Assembly (NCBI RefSeq): GCF_010122465.1
Contig: NZ_WLZY01000002.1
Span: forward strand, 509,076 to 573,075
DNA from: Phytoactinopolyspora mesophila
Lineage (GTDB): Bacteria; Actinomycetota; Actinomycetes; Jiangellales; Jiangellaceae
Direction: 5' to 3'
Length of the DNA stretch: 64,000 nucleotides
The notes under the pieces were generated by a model. It did no database searches, was not told where the DNA came from, and worked only from the letters and a program-made list of their open reading frames with translations. Both the position numbers and the translations under genes were made by a program. This document shows positions 27,187 to 34,783 of this stretch, piece after piece. The first letter of the stretch is position 1, and every line of letters begins with the position of its first letter.

Positions 27187-27272
27187 ATGAGAGGCCGCGC
27201 AGAATCGGGCGCCTGACAGTGAGCGGGGCCTGGGCACGCGAGCCGGGCGACTCCCATTCTGCGCGACCTCAT
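27187..27272. repeat. inverted repeat with GAGGYCGCGC edge
   Basis: Left arm 27187-27205 and right arm 27256-27272 pair over 17 bases, with two extra bases on the left; the inner ten pairs (CGCGCAGAAT) are perfect. The outer GAGAGGCCGCGC resembles GAGAGGTCGCGCG of the element at 38296 and GAGGTCGCGCG at 8107. It occupies the gap between the divergent deaminase gene and the TIGR04222 gene, so it is not simply a shared terminator. Confidence 0.7.
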
Positions 27273-27309
27273 AGTGTGTGAACGTCGTTGATCTTCGAGA
27301 TCTCTGTGA

Positions 27310-28593
27310 GTGACCGTGGTAGTGCTGTTTGCCCTGGTTCTTGGCGTGGTGTTCGCTCTGCTCTCGTTCATCTACCTCGTGACCGCCCGCCAGGCCCGCC
27401 AACTGCGTTCCGCCGCCGCGAGCGAACCGGGCGACGTGGGCGCCGAGCAGCTGGATCCTTACGAACTGGCCCTGCTCGCCGGTGGCCGGCCTCGACTCGG
27501 CCAGCTGGTTCTGGCCAAACTCTATTGTGACCGCCTGTTCCGGGTGCGTCGCCGCGGCCGCCGCTTCGTGCGGCAAGCCCGCCTCCAGGCCGACGCGGAC
27601 GCTCAGCTGCGCGCCCCCGTCGATGCTGGGAACGGCGCCCTGGCCGCGGCCGCGAGGATCGTCAGCTCCGGCACGCTTCGACGTCCGGCTCAGGTGATGT
27701 CTGCGGTATCCCGGGAGAGCGCCTGGACGTCGGCTGCATTGGCCCGGTTGCGCTCGGCCGGGCTCCTGCTTCCGGCCGAGCGGCTGCGCCGGCTCGAGCG
27801 CTGGCGATCCTTCGCCGCCGGTGTCCAGACGCTCATGGTCGTCCCGTTGATGTTTGTGCTGCTCGTGGCTGCCATGTTCGCTTCTGCCCTGGCGGTTGAC
27901 GCCGGGTTTCCACCGGCCCTTGCCGTGCCACCTTTTCTCGCCACGCCGGTGATCATCGTCCTGGTGCTGCGCTGGTTCGGTGCTCCGGCGCTGGTGGTCA
28001 TGGCGGCCGGCGTCGGCGCAGGTTTCCTGGCCGTGCCCGGCCTGCCGGCATGGGTGAGTGTCGCCGTGCTGGCATTCTGCCTGGCCTGGCTGGCCACATA
28101 TGGCGTCCACCTCGCGACTCGCGGCTCGATGGGAGCCCGGAGCACGGCCGGTGATTCGCTGCTGGCCGCTGTGCGCGCACACCTCAGTAATCCGACGACG
28201 CCCACGCAGGACCACGTGCTGCTCACTGTCGCGCTGGTCGGACTGGGAAATCTCCGGGCTGTGCGGGGTCACCGCGAGACGTCCGGCGACGAGGAGAACA
28301 GTGTCGACGGGCTAACAGAGGGCAGGCCCGGTTATGGCGACTCCCCGGGTCTGCCCGAGCTGGGCGCGTTGGCTGCCGCCTGTGGGATTGTCGCTGACTC
28401 GCTGCTCGGTGGCGAGCTCGGAGACGGCGGCGTAGGCGGGGCGTTCGGCTCGGATGGCGGGGGCGCGGGGTTCGGCGGCTTCGGCGACGCCATTGGCGGC
28501 GGTGGTGCCGGTGTCGGCGCTGGTGGAGGCGACGGAGGTGCGGACGGCGGAGGCGGTGCTGGTGGCGGGGGTGGGGGTGGCGGTGGCCCGTGA
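27310..28593 (+). CDS. TIGR04222-type membrane protein with glycine-rich tail
   Basis: A 427-residue protein with an N-terminal membrane helix (VVLFALVLGVVFALLSFIYLV), the signature LDPYELALLAGGRPRLGQLV seen in TIGR04222 proteins, and several more membrane segments (about 180-275). The last 70 or so residues are almost only Gly, Ala and Asp and end in an uninterrupted run of glycines. Proteins of this type are uncharacterised, and their Gly-rich tails are common in actinobacteria. The start is GTG; the ribosome-binding site is weak. The stop is followed by a cluster of inverted repeats. Confidence 0.8.
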   Translation: MTVVVLFALVLGVVFALLSFIYLVTARQARQLRSAAASEPGDVGAEQLDPYELALLAGGRPRLGQLVLAKLYCDRLFRVRRRGRRFVRQARLQADADAQLRAPVDAGNGALAAAARIVSSGTLRRPAQVMSAVSRESAWTSAALARLRSAGLLLPAERLRRLERWRSFAAGVQTLMVVPLMFVLLVAAMFASALAVDAGFPPALAVPPFLATPVIIVLVLRWFGAPALVVMAAGVGAGFLAVPGLPAWVSVAVLAFCLAWLATYGVHLATRGSMGARSTAGDSLLAAVRAHLSNPTTPTQDHVLLTVALVGLGNLRAVRGHRETSGDEENSVDGLTEGRPGYGDSPGLPELGALAAACGIVADSLLGGELGDGGVGGAFGSDGGGAGFGGFGDAIGGGGAGVGAGGGDGGADGGGGAGGGGGGGGGP

Positions 28594-28615
28594 CCACTTT
28601 CGTGCCGTCCCCGTT

Positions 28616-28680
28616 CCGGGTGATCGACAGCGCATCGTGCTTTGGTCATTCGCAACCAGAACCCGCTGACGATCACCGGG
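28616..28680. repeat. imperfect inverted repeat, GGTGATCG group
   Basis: Left arm 28616-28632 and right arm 28664-28680 pair over 17 bases with two mismatches. The edge GGTGATCGACAG is identical to that at 19679 and 19711. Further edge copies, TGACGATCACC at 28800-28810 and GATGATCACCGG near 28833, show that this gap is a composite of several elements. Confidence 0.65.
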
Positions 28681-28717
28681 GGGTGACCACGATGCGCGCC
28701 GGAGGAAGCGCTGGCGA

Positions 28718-28785
28718 GCTTCGTGGCCTCAGGTAACGTTTCGCGGCCCGGAAACGGGGCCAAGCGTTACAAGAGGCCACGAAGC
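28718..28785. repeat. nested hairpin with three stacked stems
   Basis: GCTTCGTGGCCTC (28718-28730) pairs perfectly with 28773-28785. Inside it GTAACG (28733-28738) pairs with CGTTAC (28765-28770), and GGCCC pairs with GGGCC at the centre. It lies between the converging TIGR04222 and SurA-like genes. Confidence 0.75.
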
Positions 28786-28845
28786 GGGGTATGTATCCCC
28801 TGACGATCACCCGGGACCGACCAGACGGTGCCGATGATCACCGGT

Positions 28846-29607
28846 CTATGACAGGTTCACGGTGACGTCGGCGTTCTCGCGCAGATCACCGATGAGCGCC
28901 TGAACCACCTCGGACTCCTTGTCCGCCTTGGCCTGCTCTTCGAGCTGTGGCTTCACCTCGTCGAACGGCGGCAGCTCGGAACCTTCTTCGCCAAGCTCTT
29001 CCTGCTGAGCCTCGGCTTGGTCGTACAACTCCTGAAGTTCTTCTTCGGTGGGCTCGATGTCGCCGGCCTCTTCGGTGATCAGACTGTCGAGTCTCACCTG
29101 CGTCTCGAGCTGGGACATGATCTCTTCCTCTTCCATGCCCTGCTCATTCAGCGCAGCCATGAACTCGTCGGCGGAGCCGAGCCCGTTCTCGGTGGCAAGC
29201 TCCTCCAGAGTTTCGTCGAGATCAGACTCGGAGACCTCGACCCCCCGGTTCTCCGCCTCCTGATTGAGCAGCTCAGAGTTGATCATGTTCTCCGCTGTCT
29301 GCTCTTTCAGTTGCTCTTCGTCGACCGGTTCACCGGACATCTGGGACTGCATGGCCATTTGCTCGAACTGCGCCTCGTAAGTGGTCACGAATTCTTCTTT
29401 GAGAATGTCTTGGCCGTTGACGGTGGCGACTATGTCCGGAATACCTTCGATGTCTGGTTGTGGTATATCTTCTTGCCCGGGAACTTCTTCGTCAGCGACA
29501 GCTTCGCCCGTCTCGCCATTGCCAGCGTCGTCGGAGTCTCCGCAGGCAGCGGCGCCGAACAGGGCGACAGCTAGGCCAATTCCAAGTAATACTTTCCTGT
29601 TCACCAT
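28846..29607 (-). CDS. SurA-N-like lipoprotein (putative chaperone/foldase)
   Basis: A 253-residue protein. The signal MVNRKVLLGIGLAVALFGAAAC is a lipobox; a very acidic linker follows. Residues 60-180 resemble the SurA N-terminal chaperone domain (VATVNGQDILKEEFVTTYEAQ; ENMINSELLNQEAENRGVEV). There is no clear parvulin PPIase domain, so it may be a chaperone rather than an isomerase. The protein is rich in Glu and Gln and contains few basic residues, with lower GC than neighbours. AAGGAG lies only two bases before the ATG, so the GTG codon that follows the ATG may be the true start. Confidence 0.8.
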   Translation of the reverse strand: MVNRKVLLGIGLAVALFGAAACGDSDDAGNGETGEAVADEEVPGQEDIPQPDIEGIPDIVATVNGQDILKEEFVTTYEAQFEQMAMQSQMSGEPVDEEQLKEQTAENMINSELLNQEAENRGVEVSESDLDETLEELATENGLGSADEFMAALNEQGMEEEEIMSQLETQVRLDSLITEEAGDIEPTEEELQELYDQAEAQQEELGEEGSELPPFDEVKPQLEEQAKADKESEVVQALIGDLRENADVTVNLS

Positions 29608-29675
29608 TTCTCCTTCCAGTATCCTGCAGCCGCCCACCGTACCACACAGACTTGAATCAAATTTCTTATTGTTTT

Positions 29676-29691
29676 CTTATTCTGGAATAAG
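29676..29691. promoter_or_regulatory. AT-rich palindrome upstream of the lipoprotein gene
   Basis: CTTATTCTGGAATAAG is a perfect 16-bp palindrome in an AT-rich stretch (about 29640-29705) unusual for this DNA. It lies 69 bp upstream of the lipoprotein start and may be a regulator site. Apart from it, the gap 29608-29753 shows nothing I can name. Confidence 0.4.
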
Positions 29692-29753
29692 CAATTCTTA
29701 ATGATTGCCAGTGCGCTTCGCCGCCATTCGGAGGCGATCCGGTTTAATGCGGC

Positions 29754-29991
29754 TCATCCGAATCCAGGGTGTGATCGGGGTCTGAACCCGGCGGTCTCCA
29801 AGGGGGATCTGGCGATGTAGTGCGTCAGGTTTCGGAAAGCCGAGGGCCGAGCAGCGTAGGTGCTCGAGCCGATGACCGCGGCCATGAGTTCGGCCCCCTC
29901 GTCCCGGTTGGCGTGCCGGTAGGCGGTGATCATGCGCTGGTAGATGCCCTAGGTCGCCTCGACCTCGACGTGCTCCTCGGCAGCGAACAAT
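29754..29991 (-). pseudogene. ISL3-family transposase C-terminal remnant
   Basis: On the minus strand the translation reads LFAAEEHVEVEAT, then a TAG (29949-29951) where the family has Trp, then GIYQRMITAYRHANRDEGAEL and, near the end, AFRNLTHYIARSPLETAGFRPRSHP before a stop. These match the ISL3 transposase end, where NYIARSLLETGGFRPRLHP is usual. Only about 80 codons remain. AATGCGGCTCAT at the end (29746-29757) recurs at 30602-30613, at the end of a second remnant. Confidence 0.75.
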
Positions 29992-30005
29992 TTCTCCCGG
30001 CGACG

Positions 30006-30503
30006 TCAGACCTTCTCGACGCTGACCTTGCGTCCGGAGACTGTTCCGGGAGCGTCGATAATCGCGCGGGCTTCACTGGCTGCGATGGTGCTGTAGTCGG
30101 ACTCGAAGCCCGCGTCGCGCCCGATGCGCTTGCGGCGACGAACCATCGTGGAGGAGATGAGCCCCGTGCTGACTACGAGGATAACGATCATCGGCACCGA
30201 GACGATCAGGAGTGTCGCTGACACTCCCGGGGCGGCGATCGGCCAGAACGCCAAGATGAGCCCTGCCACCAACGCAACTGCAACGAGACCGCTCACGAGA
30301 AGCATTGCTCTGGAAAGCCAAAGGAAGGACACATCGTGGCGGCGAAGACGCTCGTCCAACGCGTACAGATCCGAGAGCTCCAACCGCCGGTTCACGTCAT
30401 AGCGCCCATACAGTTGCTCGTGCGCCTCTTCGCCCTTCGACCGCTGCTTGATGACGGTCCCATCCGCACCGATGTGCCATTGAACCTGCCAAGGCTGCTT
30501 CAC
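30006..30503 (-). CDS. hypothetical two-helix membrane protein
   Basis: A 165-residue protein. The N-terminal part (QVQWHIGADGTVIKQRSKGE and onward) is charged and soluble. Two membrane helices follow (AMLLVSGLVAVALVAGLILAFW and TLLIVSVPMIVILVVSTGLI), then a basic RRRKRIGRD and a C-terminal cytosolic tail. The GTG start at 30503 has GGGGAG eight bases upstream; the open frame upstream of it runs through transposase debris in the wrong frame. No family recognised. The gene sits between two transposase remnants, so it may have been carried in. Confidence 0.65.
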   Translation of the reverse strand: MKQPWQVQWHIGADGTVIKQRSKGEEAHEQLYGRYDVNRRLELSDLYALDERLRRHDVSFLWLSRAMLLVSGLVAVALVAGLILAFWPIAAPGVSATLLIVSVPMIVILVVSTGLISSTMVRRRKRIGRDAGFESDYSTIAASEARAIIDAPGTVSGRKVSVEKV

Positions 30504-30609
30504 TTCTGTGCTCCCCGCTATCGAACGGATCGTTTCCTCGCCGGGGCGAGTGATCTGGTGACAAGATACAGGTACCTCAGCGCGGAATGCTCCGTCCGGA
30601 AAATGCGGC

Positions 30610-30785
30610 TCATGGGACATCCGGTAGGGGTGTGATGTCGAGACCTCCGGTGACGAGGGGCAGGCGTAGGCGGTAGTTACTGCGGTTGCGGTAGCCGCGG
30701 GCGAGGTGCGCTCGTTGTTCGTCGATGAGGTTCTCCGCGCCGGCGCGCAGGAATGCGGAATATTCCAGTTCATAGCCGCAGGAAC
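30610..30785 (-). pseudogene. second transposase C-terminal remnant (probably ISL3-like)
   Basis: The minus-strand translation ends with ARGYRNRSNYRLRLPLVTGG and a short tail before TGA. RGYRN..NYRLR..L..GG is a usual ending of one ISL3 transposase group. The preceding residues (SAFLRAGAENLIDEQRAHL) are less diagnostic. The frame is open to the end of the ROK gene, where homology stops. Its end carries the same AATGCGGCTCAT (30602-30613) as the remnant at 29754. Confidence 0.5.
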
Positions 30786-31994
30786 TCAGATCAGGGAGTC
30801 CACCTGGGCAGGTGAGAGCGCGTGGTCGATCACCATGACCGCCGCGCCGATGATGCCGGCCCGGTCGCCGGTGTGCGATTGGACGATCCGCAGGTGCTGC
30901 GTGGCCAGCGGGAGTGAGCGCAGGTAGACGACCTCGCGGACCCCGGCGATGAGATGCTCGCCGGCTCGCGAAAGGGAGCCGCCGACGACGATCACCGACG
31001 GGTTGAACAGGCTGACGGCGGCGGCGAGTACATCCCCGATGTCGCGGCCGGCCTGACGCAGAAGCTGGAGAGCGTCGACGGATCCGGCCCGGGCGTGGGT
31101 GACGACGTCGCGGCTCGAGGTGGCGTCGATGCCGCGCGCGGAGAGTTGCGCCGCGATGGCAGCGCCGCTGGCCACGGCCTCGAGGCAGCCTTCGTTGCCG
31201 CACCGGCAGGGCACTTTGGCGCCGCGGGGTACCTGGACGTGGCCCATGTCGCCGGCGGCGCCCTGTGCGCCGCGGTGCAGCCGGCCGTCGCTGATCAGGC
31301 CGCTGCCGATGCCTGTGGCGACCTTGACGAACATCATGTGCGGCGCGCTGCTCCACTGCGTGAAGTGTTCTCCCAGCGCCATGATGTTCACGTCGTTGTC
31401 CACCAGCGCGACGACGCCGAACCGGTCGCGCAGGTGCCCTTGGACGTCGTAGCCGTCCCATCCGGGCATGATCGGCGGGTTGACCGGACGCCCGGTGGAG
31501 TGCTCAACCGGGCCGGGCAGGCCGATGCCTACGCCGAGCAGCTGGGGAAGGTGGCCGGATTCCTCCAGCAGTTGCTGCCCGGTGGTGGCGACCCAGTCGA
31601 GCACCTTCTCCGGGCCGCTGGCCACCTCCAACGCTCCGCGAGCTTCGGCCAGCATGGCCCCGGCGAGGTCGGTGACGGCGAGCCTGGCATGTGTCGCGCC
31701 GATGTCGGCCGCGAGAACGACCCTGGCTCCCGGGTTGAAAGCGAACCGGGCGGGCGGCCTTCCCCCGGTAGACGCTGCCTTATCGGCTGGGCCGATGAGG
31801 TTGCTGCCCAACAGGGCGTCCACCCGCTGGGTGATCGTGGAGCGGGCGAGGCCGGTCTCGGTCGCCAGCTGGGCGCGCGTGCGGGGTAGACCGTCGCGGA
31901 GCAGTTGGAACAGGACGCCGGCGCCTGGGGTGGTGCCGTTCTCCAGGACTGTCGCCAGCGACCGTGATGCTGTTTCGTCGGCGCTTTCGAGCAT
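30786..31994 (-). CDS. ROK-family transcriptional regulator (NagC/XylR type)
   Basis: A 402-residue repressor with an N-terminal winged helix (LLRDGLPRTRAQLATETGLA) and a C-terminal ROK sugar-kinase-like domain: VLAADIGATHARLAVTDL, GVGIGLPGPVEH, LVDNDVNIMALGEH, the zinc motif CRCGNEGCLEAVASG and IVVGGSL. The start at 31994 gives MLESADE; no good ribosome-binding site is visible. It is divergent from the Gfo/Idh/MocA and sugar transporter operon and probably represses it through the dyad at 32059-32085, with release by a sugar. Confidence 0.9.
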   Translation of the reverse strand: MLESADETASRSLATVLENGTTPGAGVLFQLLRDGLPRTRAQLATETGLARSTITQRVDALLGSNLIGPADKAASTGGRPPARFAFNPGARVVLAADIGATHARLAVTDLAGAMLAEARGALEVASGPEKVLDWVATTGQQLLEESGHLPQLLGVGIGLPGPVEHSTGRPVNPPIMPGWDGYDVQGHLRDRFGVVALVDNDVNIMALGEHFTQWSSAPHMMFVKVATGIGSGLISDGRLHRGAQGAAGDMGHVQVPRGAKVPCRCGNEGCLEAVASGAAIAAQLSARGIDATSSRDVVTHARAGSVDALQLLRQAGRDIGDVLAAAVSLFNPSVIVVGGSLSRAGEHLIAGVREVVYLRSLPLATQHLRIVQSHTGDRAGIIGAAVMVIDHALSPAQVDSLI

Positions 31995-32058
31995 GGGACT
32001 AGTGAAACACACGGTTCCTTGACGCGTGATCTGTTCATGAATCAGTAACAAGTAGGCA

Positions 32059-32085
32059 ACTTTTGCTTGACGGATGAACAAAAGT
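32059..32085. promoter_or_regulatory. ROK operator dyad over a promoter that gives a leaderless mRNA
   Basis: ACTTTTG (32059-32065) and CAAAAGT (32079-32085) form a perfect dyad. It overlaps the -35 element TTGACG (32067-32072), which is 18 bp from TACCGT (32091-32096). Transcription would begin about 7 bp after the -10, at the ATG at 32103, so the first gene is probably translated without a leader. TTTTG/CAAAA-type dyads suit ROK regulators. Confidence 0.65.
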
Positions 32086-32102
32086 CGCTCTACCGTCCTC
32101 TC

Positions 32103-33245
32103 ATGAGTATGGCGCCGATCACACATCAAGACGTTGACCGTCTGAACCCGAACCGGAGCACCGCCTACCGAGCCGCAATCGTCGGCACCGGCTTCATGGG
32201 CCGGGTGCACTCCCGAGCCGTTCACGTCGCGGGTGGCCGGGTGGTCGGGATCGTGGGATCGAGCGTCGAACGAGCTACGACGGCCTTGCCGGAGATGTAC
32301 TCGGAACAGGTGTTCCGCTCTCTCGACGAGGCGCTGGAGTCGCCCGACGTCGACGTGGTCCACGTGTGTACGCCCAACAACCTGCACGAATCGGCGGTGC
32401 TCGCGGCCATCGAGGCAGGCAAGCACGTGGTCTGCGAGAAGCCGCTGTCCGTGTCGGCGGAGTCGGCGGCCGTCATGACCGCCGCGGCCCGCAGGGCGGA
32501 GCGGGTGGCCACCGTCCCGTTCGTCTACCGCTTTCATCCGATGGTGCGTGAGGCGCGGGAGAAGGTGCGCCGGGGCGAGGTCGGCACCGTGTTCCTGGCG
32601 CACGGCGGATACCTGCAGGACTGGCTGCTGCGGCCCACCGACGACAACTGGCGGGTGGACCCGCACGTGGGCGGTCCCACTCGCGCCTTCGGTGACATCG
32701 GCTCCCACTGGTGCGACCTTCTCGAGTTCGTCACCGGAGATCGGATAGCCCGGGTCTCGGCCCAGGCTTCGACCGTCAACGAGCACCGCGGCGACGGCGA
32801 TCCGCGCCAGGTGGCCACCGAGGACATCGTCGTCGTCCAGTTCGCCACCGTCGCCGGCGTCATCGGCTCGTTCGTGATCAGCCAGGTCTCGGCGGGCCGG
32901 AAGAACCGCCTCCTGCTCGAGATCTCCGGATCGAAGTCGTCGCTCGCCTTCGACCAGGAGAATTCCGAGTTCCTGTGGTGGGGCGGACGAGACCGCAGCA
33001 GCATCCTGGTCCGCGATCCGGAGACGTTGAGCCCGCCCGCGGCGTGCTACGCCCGGGTTCCGTCCGGTCATCCGCAGGGCTACCAGGACTGCTTCGACTC
33101 TTTTGTCGCCGACACGCGTTCCGCCGTGGGCGGGGGCTGGCCCGACGGGCTGCCGACCTTCGACGACGGGCTGCGGGCCGCGCGCGTTGCCGAGGCCGTG
33201 GTCGCTTCGGCGCGTCAGCACACATGGGTGGAGGTGGGCGGATGA
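32103..33245 (+). CDS. Gfo/Idh/MocA-family sugar oxidoreductase
   Basis: A 380-residue NAD(P)-dependent dehydrogenase. The Rossmann motif is AAIVGTGFMGRVHSRAV. The family signature EKPLSVSAESAAVM contains the conserved Lys. GDIGSHWCDLLEFVTGD holds the usual Asp and His of the active site. The ATG at 32103 is chosen because the promoter predicts a leaderless message; a TTG at 32067 falls inside the -35 box. It is the first gene of an operon with a CUT2 transporter. Related enzymes oxidise inositols, glycosides (often at C3) or sugar acids. Confidence 0.9.
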   Translation: MSMAPITHQDVDRLNPNRSTAYRAAIVGTGFMGRVHSRAVHVAGGRVVGIVGSSVERATTALPEMYSEQVFRSLDEALESPDVDVVHVCTPNNLHESAVLAAIEAGKHVVCEKPLSVSAESAAVMTAAARRAERVATVPFVYRFHPMVREAREKVRRGEVGTVFLAHGGYLQDWLLRPTDDNWRVDPHVGGPTRAFGDIGSHWCDLLEFVTGDRIARVSAQASTVNEHRGDGDPRQVATEDIVVVQFATVAGVIGSFVISQVSAGRKNRLLLEISGSKSSLAFDQENSEFLWWGGRDRSSILVRDPETLSPPAACYARVPSGHPQGYQDCFDSFVADTRSAVGGGWPDGLPTFDDGLRAARVAEAVVASARQHTWVEVGG

Positions 33246-34783
33246 CCGCGATCCCGGTTGACGAAACCCGAGGTGGCGGCACCGCGACAGATGCGCCACT
33301 GGTTCGTGTGCGAGGCCTCGACAAGTCGTTCCTGGGCGTTCAGGTGCTCTTCGGGATCGATCTCGACGTGCGTGCCGGTGAGGTTCATGCGCTGGTCGGC
33401 GAGAACGGCGCTGGAAAGTCGACGCTGATGAAGATCCTCGCCGGGGTGTATCAGCCCGACGCCGGCAGCATCGAGCTGGACGGCGATGTCGTGACATTCG
33501 AGCATCCGCTGCAAGCTCAGCATGCCGGTGTCTCGACGGTGTTCCAGGAGTTCAATCTGCTGCCCGAGCGCACCGTGGCGGAGAACGTCTTCCTCGGTCG
33601 TGAGCCCCGGAATCGCGGGCTGGTCGACGCCGCCCAGATGAACGCCGACACCGCCGCCCTGCTCGCTGATCTCGGACTCAACTGGCTCACCCCGCAGACC
33701 CGGGTGCGCTCGCTGTCGGTAGCCGGGCAGCAGATCGTGGAGATCGTCAAAGCGCTCTCCTACGACGCCCGCATCATCTCCATGGACGAGCCGACCGCGG
33801 CGCTCGCCGACGAAGAGGTCGAGGTGCTGTACCGGCTGATCGGTACGATGCGCAAACGTGGCGTGGCTGTGCTCTATGTGTCGCACCGGCTCAAGGAGAT
33901 CTTCGACCTGTCCGACCGGGTGACCATCCTGAAGGACGGCGTCCTGGTCGACACTGTCGACACCACGCGGATCAGCTCCGACGAGCTGGTGAGGCTGATG
34001 GTGGGACGGCCGATCTCCAGTTTCTTCCCGGACAAGATCGAAGGCACGGCCCCGGGTGACGTACGCCTGCAGGTCACTGGTGGCGGTAACACCCAGCTGG
34101 ACGGCATCGACCTCGAGCTTCGGGCCGGCGAGATCACCGCGCTGGCCGGTCTACAGGGCAGCGGGCGGACTGAGATCGCGCAGGCGCTGTTCGGCATCGA
34201 CCGCTTCACCCGCGGGCAGGTGTGGCTGGACGGGCGCCGGATACAGATCCGCTCGCCACGCCAAGCGGTTCGCGCCGGGCTGGCACTGGTGACGGAGGAC
34301 CGCAAGGCCGAAGGGCTCGTGCTGAATCAGTCGGTGCTAGCCAACGCCCGCCTGGTGCTGGACGCCGTGACACCCCGGCAAGCCGCGCGACGTGCCCGGC
34401 GCATACCTGGCATCTTGTCGTCGCTCGAACTCGTCGCCCGCGGCAACGACCAGGAGGTCCGGTTCCTCTCCGGCGGAAACCAGCAGAAGGTGGTGCTGGC
34501 GAAATGGCTGGCCACCGAGCCGTCAGTGATCCTCCTCGACGAGCCGACCCGAGGAATCGACGTCGGAGCCAAACAACGCGTGTACACGCTCATGCGCGAG
34601 CTTGCGGCCAACGGCGTGGCGATCCTGATGATCTCATCCGAATTGCCCGAAGTGATTGGTATGGCCGACCGGATCGTGGTTCTCAAGGACGGCCGGATCG
34701 TAGGCGAGGTCCCCGCGGGCTCCGATGAGGAGACCGTGATGGGGCTGGCTACTGGTCACACCAAGAAGGCAGGGGAGCGATGA
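33242..34783 (+). CDS. CUT2 sugar ABC transporter ATP-binding protein (RbsA/XylG type)
   Basis: A 513-residue tandem ATPase. The N-terminal half has Walker A GENGAGKST and Walker B IISMDEPTAAL; the second half has GLQGSGRTE in place of Walker A, a signature LSGGNQQKVVLAKWL and LLDEPTRGIDVGAK. This asymmetric second site is normal for the family. The ATG overlaps the upstream stop by 4 bp and the stop overlaps the next gene by 4 bp. With two permeases and a binding protein it makes a full importer. Confidence 0.94.
   Translation: MTAIPVDETRGGGTATDAPLVRVRGLDKSFLGVQVLFGIDLDVRAGEVHALVGENGAGKSTLMKILAGVYQPDAGSIELDGDVVTFEHPLQAQHAGVSTVFQEFNLLPERTVAENVFLGREPRNRGLVDAAQMNADTAALLADLGLNWLTPQTRVRSLSVAGQQIVEIVKALSYDARIISMDEPTAALADEEVEVLYRLIGTMRKRGVAVLYVSHRLKEIFDLSDRVTILKDGVLVDTVDTTRISSDELVRLMVGRPISSFFPDKIEGTAPGDVRLQVTGGGNTQLDGIDLELRAGEITALAGLQGSGRTEIAQALFGIDRFTRGQVWLDGRRIQIRSPRQAVRAGLALVTEDRKAEGLVLNQSVLANARLVLDAVTPRQAARRARRIPGILSSLELVARGNDQEVRFLSGGNQQKVVLAKWLATEPSVILLDEPTRGIDVGAKQRVYTLMRELAANGVAILMISSELPEVIGMADRIVVLKDGRIVGEVPAGSDEETVMGLATGHTKKAGER

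Noticed and set aside
27136-28272. Long minus-strand frame opposite the TIGR04222 gene
   Set aside because: The + strand protein has a signature and membrane segments, whereas the minus frame is low-complexity and His/Gln/Arg-rich.
30786-33497. A 903-residue minus-strand protein
   Set aside because: Only its last 402 residues are the ROK regulator. The upstream part is antisense to the Gfo/Idh/MocA gene and crosses the divergent promoter.
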